Shown here in pieces: positions 19,979-29,970 of a stretch of 64,000 bases of DNA; positions within the stretch are counted from its first letter, which is position 1; every line of letters starts with the position of its first letter. Below the pieces are notes generated by a model. That model ran no database searches. It saw only the letters and a program-made list of their open reading frames with translations, and was not told the DNA's origin. This stretch comes from Skeletonema tropicum. Lineage: Eukaryota > Bacillariophyta > Thalassiosirophyceae > Thalassiosirales > Thalassiosiraceae. The stretch is from NCBI GenBank assembly GCA_037178625.1, contig CM074135.1:2730001-2794000 (forward strand). Reading direction: 5' to 3'. Both the position numbers and the translations under genes were made by a program.

Positions 19979-22396
19979 ATGCTGCTACAAAAAGCTGTAA
20001 AATTATCCGCCCTACTCAGTGCCACCAATGCACTACCAACCGCTGTTCCATCGGCGGGTGTTAACATCCTAGATGAAGTCGACGGTCAAGGCAGCTTTCG
20101 TGGAAAGATTCAAGTTGTGTCAAATGTGCCTGTCAACCTTGACAACTATTTTGGCAGTGGTATGTTCTTGAACGGAGCGCCGTTGTATGAGGGGGAAGTC
20201 AAGGTGCTCGTTACGAGCAATTGTGATACCTCTCAACATGACGTGCAATCCAGGATTTCTTTGGATGAGACCGCTGGCACGATCACGGTCGATGTGGGCG
20301 TGGAGGAGGGGGCAGGTGCAACCATGCCATTCCTTGCGCCAAGCTCGTTTGATGCCAAGTGGACAAAGGACAATTTTTGGTGTGATCAGCAGCAATTTAC
20401 TGAGCCTGCTGTTGCTGCAATGGCCGAGCCTACCGGAAGTACCAAGCCAGCAACGTCGGATGGGTGTAGGATATGTAAAAACCCAAAGACGGGTGTGTGT
20501 GATGACAGCCAGGCTAATTGCTTTATTGATCCATGCGATGTCGATGGGGCATGCGGTGAAGGTGAAACATGTGAAGCAAATTACTGTGGTGGATGTCATG
20601 CCATCTGTTCGGGGGGCTCTGGGATAACCACGACACCTACTAAGCCAAATACACCATCTACTCTCCCACTTGATGAGTGTGCACCGAACGCTGGATGTGC
20701 TGCAGAGGGATCGACTTGTACTTCAGGTGAAGAAACTTGCTGTGGAGAGACATATCCTTCTATGAAATGCGAGTGTTCTGATATGAATGGAAGTGGAAAG
20801 CTTGCGTACTTGTGTCGCGTTACCGATGCCTGTCTTCTTCCCTGTGCAGATCAACTTCCTGAGCAACTTCCTGAGCAACTTCCAATACTACCAAATAATG
20901 TTACCACTACTGCGGCAACAGCTCCAGCTGCTACTACAGGGGCTACTGAAGCGAACAAGGGTGGCGATCCTAATAATGCCTCCGGTGGCGTTGATACCAG
21001 TCCTGCATTCACTCAACAGCGCTGTTTCGCAGCCAGCTTTGTAGTACTTGTTGTAGTTTCGCTCCTTCTACCAGGGCGAGAAAATTATGCACAAGGTTGG
21101 ATGGGCGTCGGGGCCGTTGCTGTTGCGGCCGCTGTTTTATCTGCAGGCGTTACGAAGAAGAATGGGATTGCACGCAATAATGTTGTTGAGAGGGGCAGCG
21201 CCCACATGAGAGGTCTCCAAGGAACTTGTTCCTTTAATGTTGAGATCCTGTACGATGGCTGTGCTCAATCTATTAGCGTAGATGCCCCTTCAGCTCGAGT
21301 GGTAGATGTCAGTCTTGATGACTATAAAACCACTGATTTAGGGGATTGCGTAAGCGAGTATGATGTAACATTGGCATTTCCTGAAGGGAATGCCGTAGAG
21401 CTGGATTTGCAAGCGAACAATATAGTGAACACACTGACTGCATTCAGTGATCAGTGCGCTGTGGTGGCAATAGGACGTCCTTTCATTGATAGTAGTGGAG
21501 AGATGCTAAAAGCACTGCCGATCGTTCCCGATATGAAGGAGATGAACACCCTCGCATCTGTATCTTGGTCAGGTGAGATCGCGGTCGAGGAGGAATCGAT
21601 TTCGCGTAGCGATAATGTCACCGATCATGATCGCTTTTTGCTAGGTGAAGAATGGACGGAGCGTGCTATTGGGGAGCATGCTTCCGTTGCTTCTTTCTCT
21701 GCCTTTTCAATTGCTCTAATGACCAATAATGCTCCTAGTGACTTGGTTGAAGATGCACTCAAGGCAGGCATGGATGAAATCCGTCACGCGCGTACTTCCT
21801 TTGAGGTAGCTTCCAAGTTGGTTGGAAAACCCGTCGGTCCTGGACCACTTCCCCCATCAACCCACAAGTTTGGCGATGACTTGACTTCTTTGGCACTTGC
21901 AGTAGCGAGAGAAGGCTGTGTGGATGAAACTTTGTCTGCAATTGTTGCTGATTTGGAAGTCGAGGATATCACTAGAATATTAGAAGAAGAAGGAACTCAT
22001 GATAATATTTATTCCAATATCGAACGTGATACCTTGGCATGGATCAAGAAAGAGATGCAAACGATTGCAAAAGAGGAAAGTAGTCATGCAGCGCTTGCGT
22101 GGCGTACTTTGAACTGGGTATGTGACATCGACGCCGATGCCTGTGAGGCTGTGCATCGTGATGTTTTTGATGACGCCAGTTTGGAGTTGAGATTCAATCA
22201 ACGTGCCATGAATGCTTTGAGTGAGATGTCTGTCGTACGTGACAAGCTCAATAAAGATTGGGTGAAACTGCTCGAGGCACATCGACTTGTTCGATCTGAC
22301 GCAGACATCAATCAAGTCAAGGAATCAATCTGTGGCGAATCCGAGGATAGCCTCAATGACATTCCTACTGGTGTTCTTCGTGGCATGATTTGTTAG
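19979..22396 (+). CDS. Membrane-anchored Cys-rich protein with ferritin-like domain
   Basis: A single 805-codon frame. A signal-like start is followed by an N-terminal domain and a Cys-rich region (about residues 160-280, for example CRICKNPKTGVCDD and GEGETCEANYCGGCHAIC). Next come a short QLPEQLPEQLP repeat and a Thr/Ala linker, then hydrophobic segments around 345-390 that look like membrane helices. The C-terminal ~250 residues match a ferritin-like domain of a type I know from myxobacteria and other bacteria: WTERAIGEHASVASFSAF (E566/H567), DEIRHA (E600/H603), VGKPVGPGPLPP, and EESSHAALAW (E699/H703). These Glu and His residues would form a di-iron site. The substrate is unknown. The fusion to an extracellular Cys-rich head is unusual. 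Confidence 0.8.
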   Translation: MLLQKAVKLSALLSATNALPTAVPSAGVNILDEVDGQGSFRGKIQVVSNVPVNLDNYFGSGMFLNGAPLYEGEVKVLVTSNCDTSQHDVQSRISLDETAGTITVDVGVEEGAGATMPFLAPSSFDAKWTKDNFWCDQQQFTEPAVAAMAEPTGSTKPATSDGCRICKNPKTGVCDDSQANCFIDPCDVDGACGEGETCEANYCGGCHAICSGGSGITTTPTKPNTPSTLPLDECAPNAGCAAEGSTCTSGEETCCGETYPSMKCECSDMNGSGKLAYLCRVTDACLLPCADQLPEQLPEQLPILPNNVTTTAATAPAATTGATEANKGGDPNNASGGVDTSPAFTQQRCFAASFVVLVVVSLLLPGRENYAQGWMGVGAVAVAAAVLSAGVTKKNGIARNNVVERGSAHMRGLQGTCSFNVEILYDGCAQSISVDAPSARVVDVSLDDYKTTDLGDCVSEYDVTLAFPEGNAVELDLQANNIVNTLTAFSDQCAVVAIGRPFIDSSGEMLKALPIVPDMKEMNTLASVSWSGEIAVEEESISRSDNVTDHDRFLLGEEWTERAIGEHASVASFSAFSIALMTNNAPSDLVEDALKAGMDEIRHARTSFEVASKLVGKPVGPGPLPPSTHKFGDDLTSLALAVAREGCVDETLSAIVADLEVEDITRILEEEGTHDNIYSNIERDTLAWIKKEMQTIAKEESSHAALAWRTLNWVCDIDADACEAVHRDVFDDASLELRFNQRAMNALSEMSVVRDKLNKDWVKLLEAHRLVRSDADINQVKESICGESEDSLNDIPTGVLRGMIC

Positions 22397-22735
22397 ATTT
22401 GAACAAACTTTGCTTTCAAAGCCTCCTTGTTGTTAGGCTGGAATTGGTTCTTCTTGCTTTCTTCGTATTTGTTAGCATCATCTTCACTCTGAGTATATCT
22501 ACATAAGTAGCATGTCTGTTCCGCGCTACTAGTATCTGTGCCAGTAGGTTGGGCACAACCCAGGATTGAGAGTTGAATAAATAGTCTACTTTACTCTAAT
22601 CCCTCTCGTCCGAGAGCGGCCAATAAAATAATCTATGGTATCTATCTACTTCTACCATTATCTCTATGTCTATTTTGAGTGTGATCTTTCGTAGTCGTAC
22701 GCAACGAGCTATTTGGTGGAATTTCTCAAGGCAAC
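22397..22735. other. Convergent intergenic region
   Basis: Lies between two convergent genes and would hold both 3' untranslated regions. Nothing else recognised. Confidence 0.5.
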
Positions 22736-23707
22736 TTACTTGTTACGGTTGCCTGTGCAATGAATAGTGTGGTTTTTAAATCGACGAGTCCATTGTACCG
22801 CTCCTTGATCCTGAATCTTCACATTGCCACGAAATACAGCGAAGCTAATGTGACACCTTTTACAGATAGTCTCATCATTTATTGTGCTTAAGCCCTCGTC
22901 AGCAAATGGCTCGTCCTTGTCGGGCTGGTATGAATCATTCCGAGTGCATTCGTAAATGAATACATGAGCAGGTTTGTGAGTGTGATCCGCATTGCTTTCA
23001 GCTAACACAGCATCACCTAGCAACTCGGTACTCATTTTTGTGCGATTGACTGAAGCAAATCCATTGAAATCTCGCACTGGTCTAAGCTTTGATCTTGGTG
23101 AAATGATAATATACTTAGCGTCGCATCCACTTCGAAGCAAGCGGTGTATATTGTTGAGTAGAGGCTTCATAAGTGGTGCATGAGCCGCAGATCCTTTCTG
23201 CGTGCGCTTGCTACGAAAGAGAAATGTGTCACAAGTTCCCTTGTCAACTAAAGCATCATACTTGTGCATCTCACACGCTGGCAGTTGATTCAAGACATTT
23301 AACTCTGCGTAGGAAAGCGAAACTCCATCCGGAAGAGTAGTCATGAATGCTGCATCTCGTGCTTGATTGTGCTCAAGACAAACCAAACTAACGTCTGTCG
23401 AAACAAATTCAAATGAATTATGAGAATTCCCATCATCTGGTTGCCTTAACACTCTCTCTAGTAAGGAACGTGATAGTTGAGACACACCGCACCCTATTTC
23501 AAGGATACGCATGGAATCCTTTCCGATGAAACTCACAATTTTGTCAAGAACTAAAGGATTATTTGACGCAATCCATTCCAAGTCGTTGTTATCTGATGGC
23601 TGGTTTTGAATTGAACTCACGCCTGTGCCTAGATCTCTGTAGAATGTGTCCCAAAAATCAATTGTTTTGTCGTTTTGCTTCGGCATTTCTTTTGATGTCA
23701 TCATCAT
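22736..23707 (-). CDS. Class I SAM-dependent methyltransferase with C-terminal Cys/His motif
   Basis: A 323-codon uninterrupted frame. An FWDTFYRDL start precedes the SAM-binding motif I RILEIGCGVSQLS (about residues 67-79), an acidic motif II STDVS and a downstream VDKGTCDTFL. This order resembles the METTL/EEF1AKMT4-type protein methyltransferases, which modify lysines of translation or metabolic proteins; the actual substrate cannot be read. The last ~45 residues hold CKRCHISFAVFRGN and RRFKNHTIHC, a Cys2-His-Cys pattern that may bind zinc. No organelle targeting signal is obvious. Tandem Met codons at the start make the exact initiation uncertain by a few residues. Confidence 0.8.
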   Translation of the reverse strand: MMMTSKEMPKQNDKTIDFWDTFYRDLGTGVSSIQNQPSDNNDLEWIASNNPLVLDKIVSFIGKDSMRILEIGCGVSQLSRSLLERVLRQPDDGNSHNSFEFVSTDVSLVCLEHNQARDAAFMTTLPDGVSLSYAELNVLNQLPACEMHKYDALVDKGTCDTFLFRSKRTQKGSAAHAPLMKPLLNNIHRLLRSGCDAKYIIISPRSKLRPVRDFNGFASVNRTKMSTELLGDAVLAESNADHTHKPAHVFIYECTRNDSYQPDKDEPFADEGLSTINDETICKRCHISFAVFRGNVKIQDQGAVQWTRRFKNHTIHCTGNRNK

Positions 23708-23883
23708 CTATCACCTTGCTTTTCATCTCTTTCTGCTAAATATGGTTGTGACCTCGCAGCTCATCATTGGCTAGCAACAGTAGGTAATATTAAGAAACAG
23801 CTGTTCTCTCGCTTCATCCATCCGAAGTAGATAGCTATCGAGTAGAAAGTTCCGCAAGTGGTGGTATGAGGTATTAAATATGT

Positions 23884-24094
23884 TGTCCAAGCTTCGGTAG
23901 AAGATTAGAGCTGTAGTATCTTTTGATTATGGTGGTGATGGATAGAGGAGGTGGGCTCAAATTTTGCTGCGGTGTTTCTCCTCCTCCTTCGTCAGATAAT
24001 TTTTGAATTTGGGAGTCCGTCTCTCTCTAGAGTTTAGAGCCGAAGCTTGCTGCTGCCGCACACAATATCTACTACAGGGACCTGCCGCGAACTA
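23884..24094. repeat. Dispersed repeat copy 2
   Basis: Near-identical to 17823-18040, with a shorter CTC run and one missing G. It includes the left terminus of element A at 24075 and is cut at 24093-24094 by element C. Homology resumes after element C at 25822. Confidence 0.85.
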
Positions 24095-25821
24095 GTGGTT
24101 ACCCGTCGAGACTATAGGACTATGAGGACTATGAATATCTCCACGAATTCCTCTGTGGCCTTGGTACCCAAAAAAATGGACTATGATTTGGACTATGAAT
24201 CTTCAGAGCGGCAATCGTACATAGGAATTAGTAATATTTAATGCCGTCATCCATCATCAAAACTTTTCTCACCATGGTATCATAGTCCCTCCTACGGTGG
24301 CTGATACATCAACACGGAAGATAATTTATTGACAAAACCTCTGTAGACAATAGCGGTATTGGTGTTCTATTGAATAGTGTCATTTGCTAGAAACGATTAT
24401 TAGATTATCCACAGAAAATGAATGACTCCCTACATATAAAAATGAACGACCCTATCCCATATCGAACGACTATTTCAAACTTGCATTCCTCCTAGGTCTT
24501 CTTTTGTGGAGAAGGAGACTCTTCCTTCGACGCATTTCTCTTGCGTCTCTGCGGTGTTGAAGGAGACTCTTGCACTTGCTCCTCCTTCCACAATTTCAAC
24601 TCTTTGGCATCGTCATGTGCTCTGCGCTCCTTTCCGTCAAGCCTCCCAAACAATCATCCAAACCCTTTACATGGTTGGAGCCACAGCACTATTTTGGCAT
24701 TAATTACCTCCCAAACAACCATCCAAACTCTTTACGTTCCAACCATGTTAATATTCTAGCAAAATATTAACATTGAACTTCAACCATCGACGTATAACTT
24801 GTTTTGACGTATCATTGCCTGGGACGATGATCCGGAATGTCAACTGAGCACATAGCATTATGCACAGATCGATAATATTCATTGTTTGATATCATTGATT
24901 TGTAGTTGACACGCAGATAACGATAAATTGTATCCCCTATCACATTGAAAAACACATATCCCATCTCCCACAGGTATGGGCGGAATGCGCAATGTCGTGC
25001 CATCACGTCTACCTCCAAACCACCCAATCATTTGCTCGTCAATTGAAATCGTATTCTCGGTGGTGTTCGATTCATCAATAACAGTGTCTGTGGCCATCTC
25101 CACCATTTCGTCGTCCTCCATCTCCATTTGCGATGACACATCGCTGACGCTGACGGACATCGCAATTGACGACACATCATCATCAGTGCCGTTGTTCGTG
25201 CCATGATCATTACCTACCACAACTTTCCGCCCGTCTTGCCCTTCTTCATAACCGATACCCGTCAATGGTCTTGGAGTTAGTAGAAAGTTGTCTTCGTTGT
25301 TCGATTTGTCGACCGCAGGGGTGGTGTTGGTTGGAGGATTGGTGCTGCGAGGTGATAATATGGGCTGATGGATGGACGCCAAGAAGCCGGGCGATCGCTG
25401 CTGCGGCTGCGGCGGCTGCGGCGGCTGAGTGGCTGCTTCACGTTTGGCTGTAGCTGTAGTAGTCATCGTAAGCAATGGTAAGGACTATGACTATGAATAA
25501 TGAGATAAATGGTGGTGATGATGGATCGCGCCAAAAAGTCACGAATTCCTACGTAGTGTTCTCATACTCATCTCTGACTTTTTTTTTCAACAATGGCGAA
25601 TTTACCACCACGTTTGGGCGGCCCTACTGAGTCAACGAGTGGCTCCCCGGGAAAAACAACACCACGCCCCAACACGTCAGGTGATGCTCTGACAGAAATC
25701 TACCAGCTACGCCTCGTAGGAACTGGTTCAAACAACTTTTTACCCTATCGAAATTAGCCTATTTTGGACTATGAGTTGGACTATGAATCACGATGCGCTC
25801 ATAGTCTCGACGGGTAACCAC
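24095..25821. mobile_element. Element C: nested insertion with 21-bp terminal inverted repeats
   Basis: The ends are 21-bp perfect inverted repeats, GTGGTTACCCGTCGAGACTA plus T, at 24095 and 25821. Comparison with the uninterrupted repeat at 18035-18050 shows an empty site GAACTAGACC, so the insertion duplicated TA (or CTAG, if the ends are drawn one base inside). Several copies of GGACTATGA lie just inside both ends in a subterminal array, as in elements whose transposase binds repeated motifs. Apart from one unknown frame on the minus strand, no transposase is recognised. Confidence 0.8.
24879..25475 (-). CDS. Unknown protein inside element C
   Basis: A 198-codon frame inside element C. 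It begins with a PQPPQPPQPQQ tract coded by a GGCTGC-like microsatellite, continues as an acidic, Ser-rich, probably disordered region, and ends with WFGGRRDGTTLRIPPIPVGDG. A second frame at 24812-25027 overlaps its end. No transposase signature was found, so it could be a cargo or accessory gene, or spurious. Confidence 0.4.
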   Translation of the reverse strand: MLTMTTTATAKREAATQPPQPPQPQQRSPGFLASIHQPILSPRSTNPPTNTTPAVDKSNNEDNFLLTPRPLTGIGYEEGQDGRKVVVGNDHGTNNGTDDDVSSIAMSVSVSDVSSQMEMEDDEMVEMATDTVIDESNTTENTISIDEQMIGWFGGRRDGTTLRIPPIPVGDGICVFQCDRGYNLSLSACQLQINDIKQ

Positions 25822-25967
25822 TAGACCCCCCTGGTCGGCTTAGACCCCCCCTCCAAATCACAGCCTAGCCAAAATATTTAGACCCCCCTCCTCCGGTTTC
25901 GACTAGTAGGTAACTTAGTAAGGCGATCACTAGGGAGTCAAATAAACGTTAATTTATGTCTTTACAT

Positions 25968-26186
25968 CTACTTCTTCTTGAGTGCAGAACAGATAGGAGC
26001 TCCGTGCTCTGCACAGCAAGGCTTGCACATATTGATGGTGCATTTTTTATTCCTATTTTTGGTCAAGCACTTGACACATTTTTCTTGACTATGCTTCTTG
26101 ACAATCTTGTAATACGTCTTCTCCTTCTTGCACATGTATGTAAGGAAAGGGCTGTTATGCCAATCCGCCATCTGATCCATTTTCAC
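25968..26186 (-). CDS. Small Cys-rich peptide in element A
   Basis: A 72-codon frame with KCVKCLTKNRNKKCTINMC and KPCCAEHGAPICSALKKK, a basic cysteine-rich pattern that could bind zinc. It lies in the part of element A to the right of element C. It may be the remnant of a zinc-binding tail from a larger element protein. Short length keeps confidence low. Confidence 0.35.
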   Translation of the reverse strand: MKMDQMADWHNSPFLTYMCKKEKTYYKIVKKHSQEKCVKCLTKNRNKKCTINMCKPCCAEHGAPICSALKKK

Positions 26187-26942
26187 CTTCTGAGATTCTG
26201 CAATACTACCGATGTTGGTGTTAAGTCACCAAACGTGAAAGGAAAACCATATGATCAACCAATTACGCAGCATGACTTCCTCTTGTGATGCTACGGTATT
26301 GATTACTCCTACTGTTTAATAAAACCCATCGCATTCAAAACGCATTGGAGGGAGGCGGGCAATCCAACGGATGCTTTCGCAAATGTCAACAAGACCCGTC
26401 CAGCCACTGCATCAACACACAACATCATGATGTCATCGGCATCGTGGTGGTGGTGGGTCTCTTGGGTGAAAACTCAAGTTAGACCCCCCTCTAGAGAAGA
26501 CTAGCCAAAATTTTTAGACCCCGGGGGGGGTCTAGTTCGCGGCAGGTCCCTGTACAATTTCGAGATCATTTGATTTTTACCCCCCCCTTTATAAAATATA
26601 CCTAGGTAAAAAATATAGTTGAAAATCAACTAGTAAAAATACCTAGGTAAAAAATATAGTTGCTTCTTCGTAGGAATTCAGTGTAAAAAAGTCCGCCAAG
26701 GGTGAAAATCATCATTTCTCATCCGTTATTATTGCACACAATGATGAAAACAGCACATGGTACGTCCCGTCCCTTCCTCTCCACACTACAGTAAACTAAG
26801 ACGCCTGACACCAATCAGTCGAGGAGGAAGACCACAAGGAGAAGAAGATGCAGCAATCCAGAAACCCCGCGGAGAACCTCCAAAGGCTTCGTGCACAGAG
26901 AGGAAATGATTCCTCCCTACCCAACATCACTGTTCTGAGATC

Positions 26943-27630
26943 TTCACCAAGATCTTCGCCTTGGTCACTCTAGTGGAGAAGAAGAATATCGCCATAGAAG
27001 TCGTCAAATTAGCTGAGCAGATCAAGAAGGACATTGGTGACATCGACATTGCCAATCGCACCGACATGTTGACGATATTCGACGAAATTTTGAAGCAATA
27101 CAGCTCCAAAAAAAAATCAGGGACATGAAAAGTGATGGTCATTCCAATCTTTTGGTGCAGATTTTGAACATAGCCGACACAATCCTCTACCACAAACGAC
27201 AGAAGCGACTTCAATCCATGGGGCATCGTACACGGCGGGCGGCGTTGCAATCAGAAGATGATATGCTCCGTTCGGATGAAGATAAACTTTATGGTCCCCC
27301 AAGTCAGCAGCAGAGAGGAGCGCAGACCGCAACGAAGTTGCACAGGGTATGCTCAACAGATTACTCTTGAAGAACTCAAGTAATATGCATAACGACAAAG
27401 ACAGCAGCAGTCTGAAGACTCCTCAAAAGCGTCAGAGAATTGAGGCAAAGCAACGCAAACGGAAGTTGATGAAGGTGGAGGAGAAAGGTGGGAGATACGT
27501 TGTGGGTTCGATGCGTGATCTAATTGCCGATGGTGAACCGACATTGAGCCAGGGTGGCCCTGACCTCACCCCCAACACAATGATGGCGAGATTTGACCGT
27601 GCGCATTTGTCTGATTCTGAGGAAGAATGA
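26943..27630 (+). pseudogene. Decayed or spliced accessory gene of element B
   Basis: Open segments in order on the plus strand read KIFALVTLVEKKNIAIEVVK to a stop at 27126-27128, then ILNIADTILYHKRQKRL to 27370. A third segment contains TPQKRQRIEAKQRKRKLMKV and ends TMMARFDRAHLSDSEEE at 27630. The content is helical and strongly basic, then acidic, like a DNA-binding or regulatory protein. Segments change frame, so introns or frameshifts are needed; I could not settle the exons. No known domain was recognised. Its place inside the terminal repeats, convergent to the transposase, suggests a second element-encoded protein. Confidence 0.5.
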
Positions 27631-28851
27631 GACTGAAGAATATGAATAGGTAACATATATATTTACTAACAGATTGAATTACATGGAAAGTCTTCTGATT
27701 ATTGATAAATCCGCAGTTAACAAAGTATGGTTCAAAGGAAGGGATAGATGCAATTGCAAAAAGCAATTTGTTGAGAAGAGATGTCCCGTCAGTGATTGCA
27801 TCCATGCGAATTCTCAGAATACCTTGAATTGTATTGAACACATACTCAATTCCGTCGACCGGATAGTATGGAGCACGAAACACGATCCTATGCCCTGCAG
27901 CATAGATAAGAGCGACCATCTGTTCATTATGATGAGAACTGGAAGGCATGACATGTGTGAGAGAAGTATCCAATGTTTGACAGAACAGTAGAGCAGACAC
28001 GCACACACACATATTATTACACATACCTCAAATTGTCCAATGTGAAACAATAACGCCGCTGGGGAGTGCCTGGTCCAATATCATTTAGGATCGCCTGAAT
28101 AAAATCAATCATTCTCGGCCTTGTCGTTCCCTCTCCCGTCCAAGTATCTCTCCATCTTCTTGGATTGGCACCATCTCCGGAAATTGCAAGTAGTAAGTTG
28201 TATTTAGTGGACTTTTGATACGGTCCAGTCTGTTTCACCCTCTTCCCGACATCAGCCTTCCCTACGTTGCGATCAGCCGACTGTACTTCTACACCGCACT
28301 CGTCAAGATCAATTATATCCTGTCGTCTAATGTCTGCTATCCCATACGGATATGGCAGATTCCAATACGCCCAACGCTTGTGCTTGTTGACAGGAAGTAG
28401 GGCCTGGTACGCAGTGGTGCTCCCCTTTTTACGGGTGAGTCCAATCCACTTTTCTGTTTCTGATATTTGTGAGGGTGAGTAAAACCGAAATGTCATGCTG
28501 CCGTAATTGGCTCGGTATAAAAAGGCATTGATCTCGGCTGCTGTTGCTTTGGGGAATGTAATCCGATAGAGTGCTAGGAGGAGAAGATCATGACCGGAGC
28601 ACAGTCGCACGTTTGTTACCAGTACGTCTACATGGTCGGATATGCCCTTCGTTATTTTGCAGAGCTACATGACTTCTCTCCGTTGAAGCCGACGGAAATA
28701 AATGCAACGCACGCAGTTGATCAAAGATAGGATGATTTGACATGCCTGCAGCGTTCACGGCAACAACGAGATTACGCATCTCCTGTGAGTAACCATCGCC
28801 TCGACCGCCGGCCGAAGGATGGGGGCAGCTCTCTTCCTCGTCTGCAGGGGT
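27566..28851 (-). pseudogene. Tc1/mariner-like DDE transposase of element B (frameshifted)
   Basis: The N-terminal part (28588 to about 28851) reads RNLVVAVNAAGMSNHPIFDQ and HIRPCRRTGNKRATVL, a helix-turn-helix region. The frame then shifts and continues SGHDLLLLALYR and FPKATAAEINAFLYRANYG to the catalytic IIDLDECGVEV and YCFTLDNL. An 88-bp intron (27939-28026, GTATGT/TTCCAG) joins to SSHHNEQMVALIYAAGHRI and RAPYYPVDGIEYVFNTIQ. The second Asp and the Glu are 33 residues apart by my count, close to the DD34E spacing of Tc1 elements. The shift near 28615 makes the copy probably inactive unless it is a sequence error. Confidence 0.8.
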
Positions 28852-29125
28852 GGTCGATGCTCTATGTCATGTGGCATCGTTGCAATTATGTACTGCGTTG
28901 TGGCTATGGCTATTTTCATCATTGTGTGCAATGATAACGGATGAGAAATGATGATTTTCACCCTTGGCGGACTTTTTTACACTGAATTCCTACGAAGAAG
29001 CAACTATATTTTTTACCTACGTATTTTTACTAGTTGATTTTCAACTATATTTTTTACCTAGGTATATTTTATAAAGGGGGGGGTAAAAATCAAATGATCT
29101 CGAAATTGTAGTAAATCGCGGTCTC

Positions 29126-29745
29126 AGACGTGATCAGGTACAACTCACGAAGAGTGAGGATCATTTTTTCGAACATATTTAGGATCACGACTAGGGAGTA
29201 GTAGGATATGATGTAGAAGGGTCACGATTAGCTATCATGTTTCAGGCGCATTCCCACGAGTTCCTTACGATCAAACAATGCTCAGCAACAACAACGAGGA
29301 AAGGGAAAGGCAATCGCTCACAAGTCTCACGTCACAACAATCGGCCAAGGCACTACTGTTCCTTCCATATTGCGTGTAGGTACTACGCCTTAAGCCTCTC
29401 CTCCTTCTCGTGATATGATACTGATCAACCTACTACGATCGCATATTACGTCTAAGATTGCTCAGCAACGAGCAACATTGGTAGTAAGGAGTAGGCGTAG
29501 AGTTTGCACTCGCTCACAAAATAGAACTCACAACTTACTATGTACTAAGTATGTAATGCCGAGGTGAGGCTACTTGAGATATATTTTTTGCTATATCCTT
29601 AGCCTTTGCTATCCTTGCTGGTCGTGAAGCCGATCAAGAAGACGCACATAACACAGACGAGCCATTGCTGTTGATATTCCTTCCTCCATTATCAGAGTTC
29701 ATCATGAAGCCGACACGAAGCTATCAATGTGCACTGAGAGATGCT
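29126..29745. repeat. Third copy of the segment upstream of the RGMEH-type genes
   Basis: This stretch matches the reverse complement of about 60840-61370 and, in part, 34620-34920. It includes repeated GATCACGA units, the phrase around TGCTCAGCAACAACAACG and the 5' end of the duplicated gene family. It is in plus orientation and its left side was used as the landing site for element B. Confidence 0.75.
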
Positions 29746-29791
29746 TTCGTGACAGGTATCCATTCCATCGATATAGCCAAAATAGAGAATT
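29703..29791 (+). pseudogene. 5' fragment of the RGMEH-type family gene
   Basis: From the ATG at 29703 the frame reads MKPTRSYQCALRDAF, matching the start MKMKVTRSYQCALR of the complete copies at 33831-34661 and 59989-60879. It then leaves the family sequence and stops after about 30 codons. Only the first ~15 family residues remain. Confidence 0.6.
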
Positions 29792-29970
29792 AGCCCTCAG
29801 AAACTCACTCTCCAAGGGTTTCGGGATTGGAAAGACTGGTAGGTGGAGTCACAGTCATTGGTCACAAAGAAGAGCGAACCCATTGAACCGTGATTAGATC
29901 AATGGATCAGCCAACAGCCAACTGCACATCTATCTGACATATACGCCTATGCAACAAATAATAGTTCTGT

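Larger units (their letters stand above)
24075..26552. mobile_element. Element A: TA-flanked, non-autonomous, interrupted by element C
   Basis: The left end reads CAGGGACCTGCCGCGAACTA and the right end is its inverted copy ending GGTCCCTG at 26552. Both ends are flanked by TA (24073-24074 and 26553-26554), as in Tc1/mariner-type insertions. Subterminal TAGACCCCC motifs recur near both ends. Without the 1.73-kb element C it is about 0.75 kb and encodes no transposase, only a possible Cys-rich peptide. It directly abuts element B, sharing the TA. Confidence 0.75.
26555..29108. mobile_element. Element B: Tc1/mariner-like transposon with 196-bp terminal inverted repeats
   Basis: Arms 26555-26750 and 28913-29108 are inverted copies differing at only about two positions. 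The ends read CAATTTCGAG and the element is flanked by TA on each side (26553-26554 and 29109-29110). It carries a minus-strand DDE transposase and a plus-strand accessory frame set, arranged convergently. The high arm identity suggests recent insertion, although the transposase has a frameshift. Total length is 2554 bp. Confidence 0.9.
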
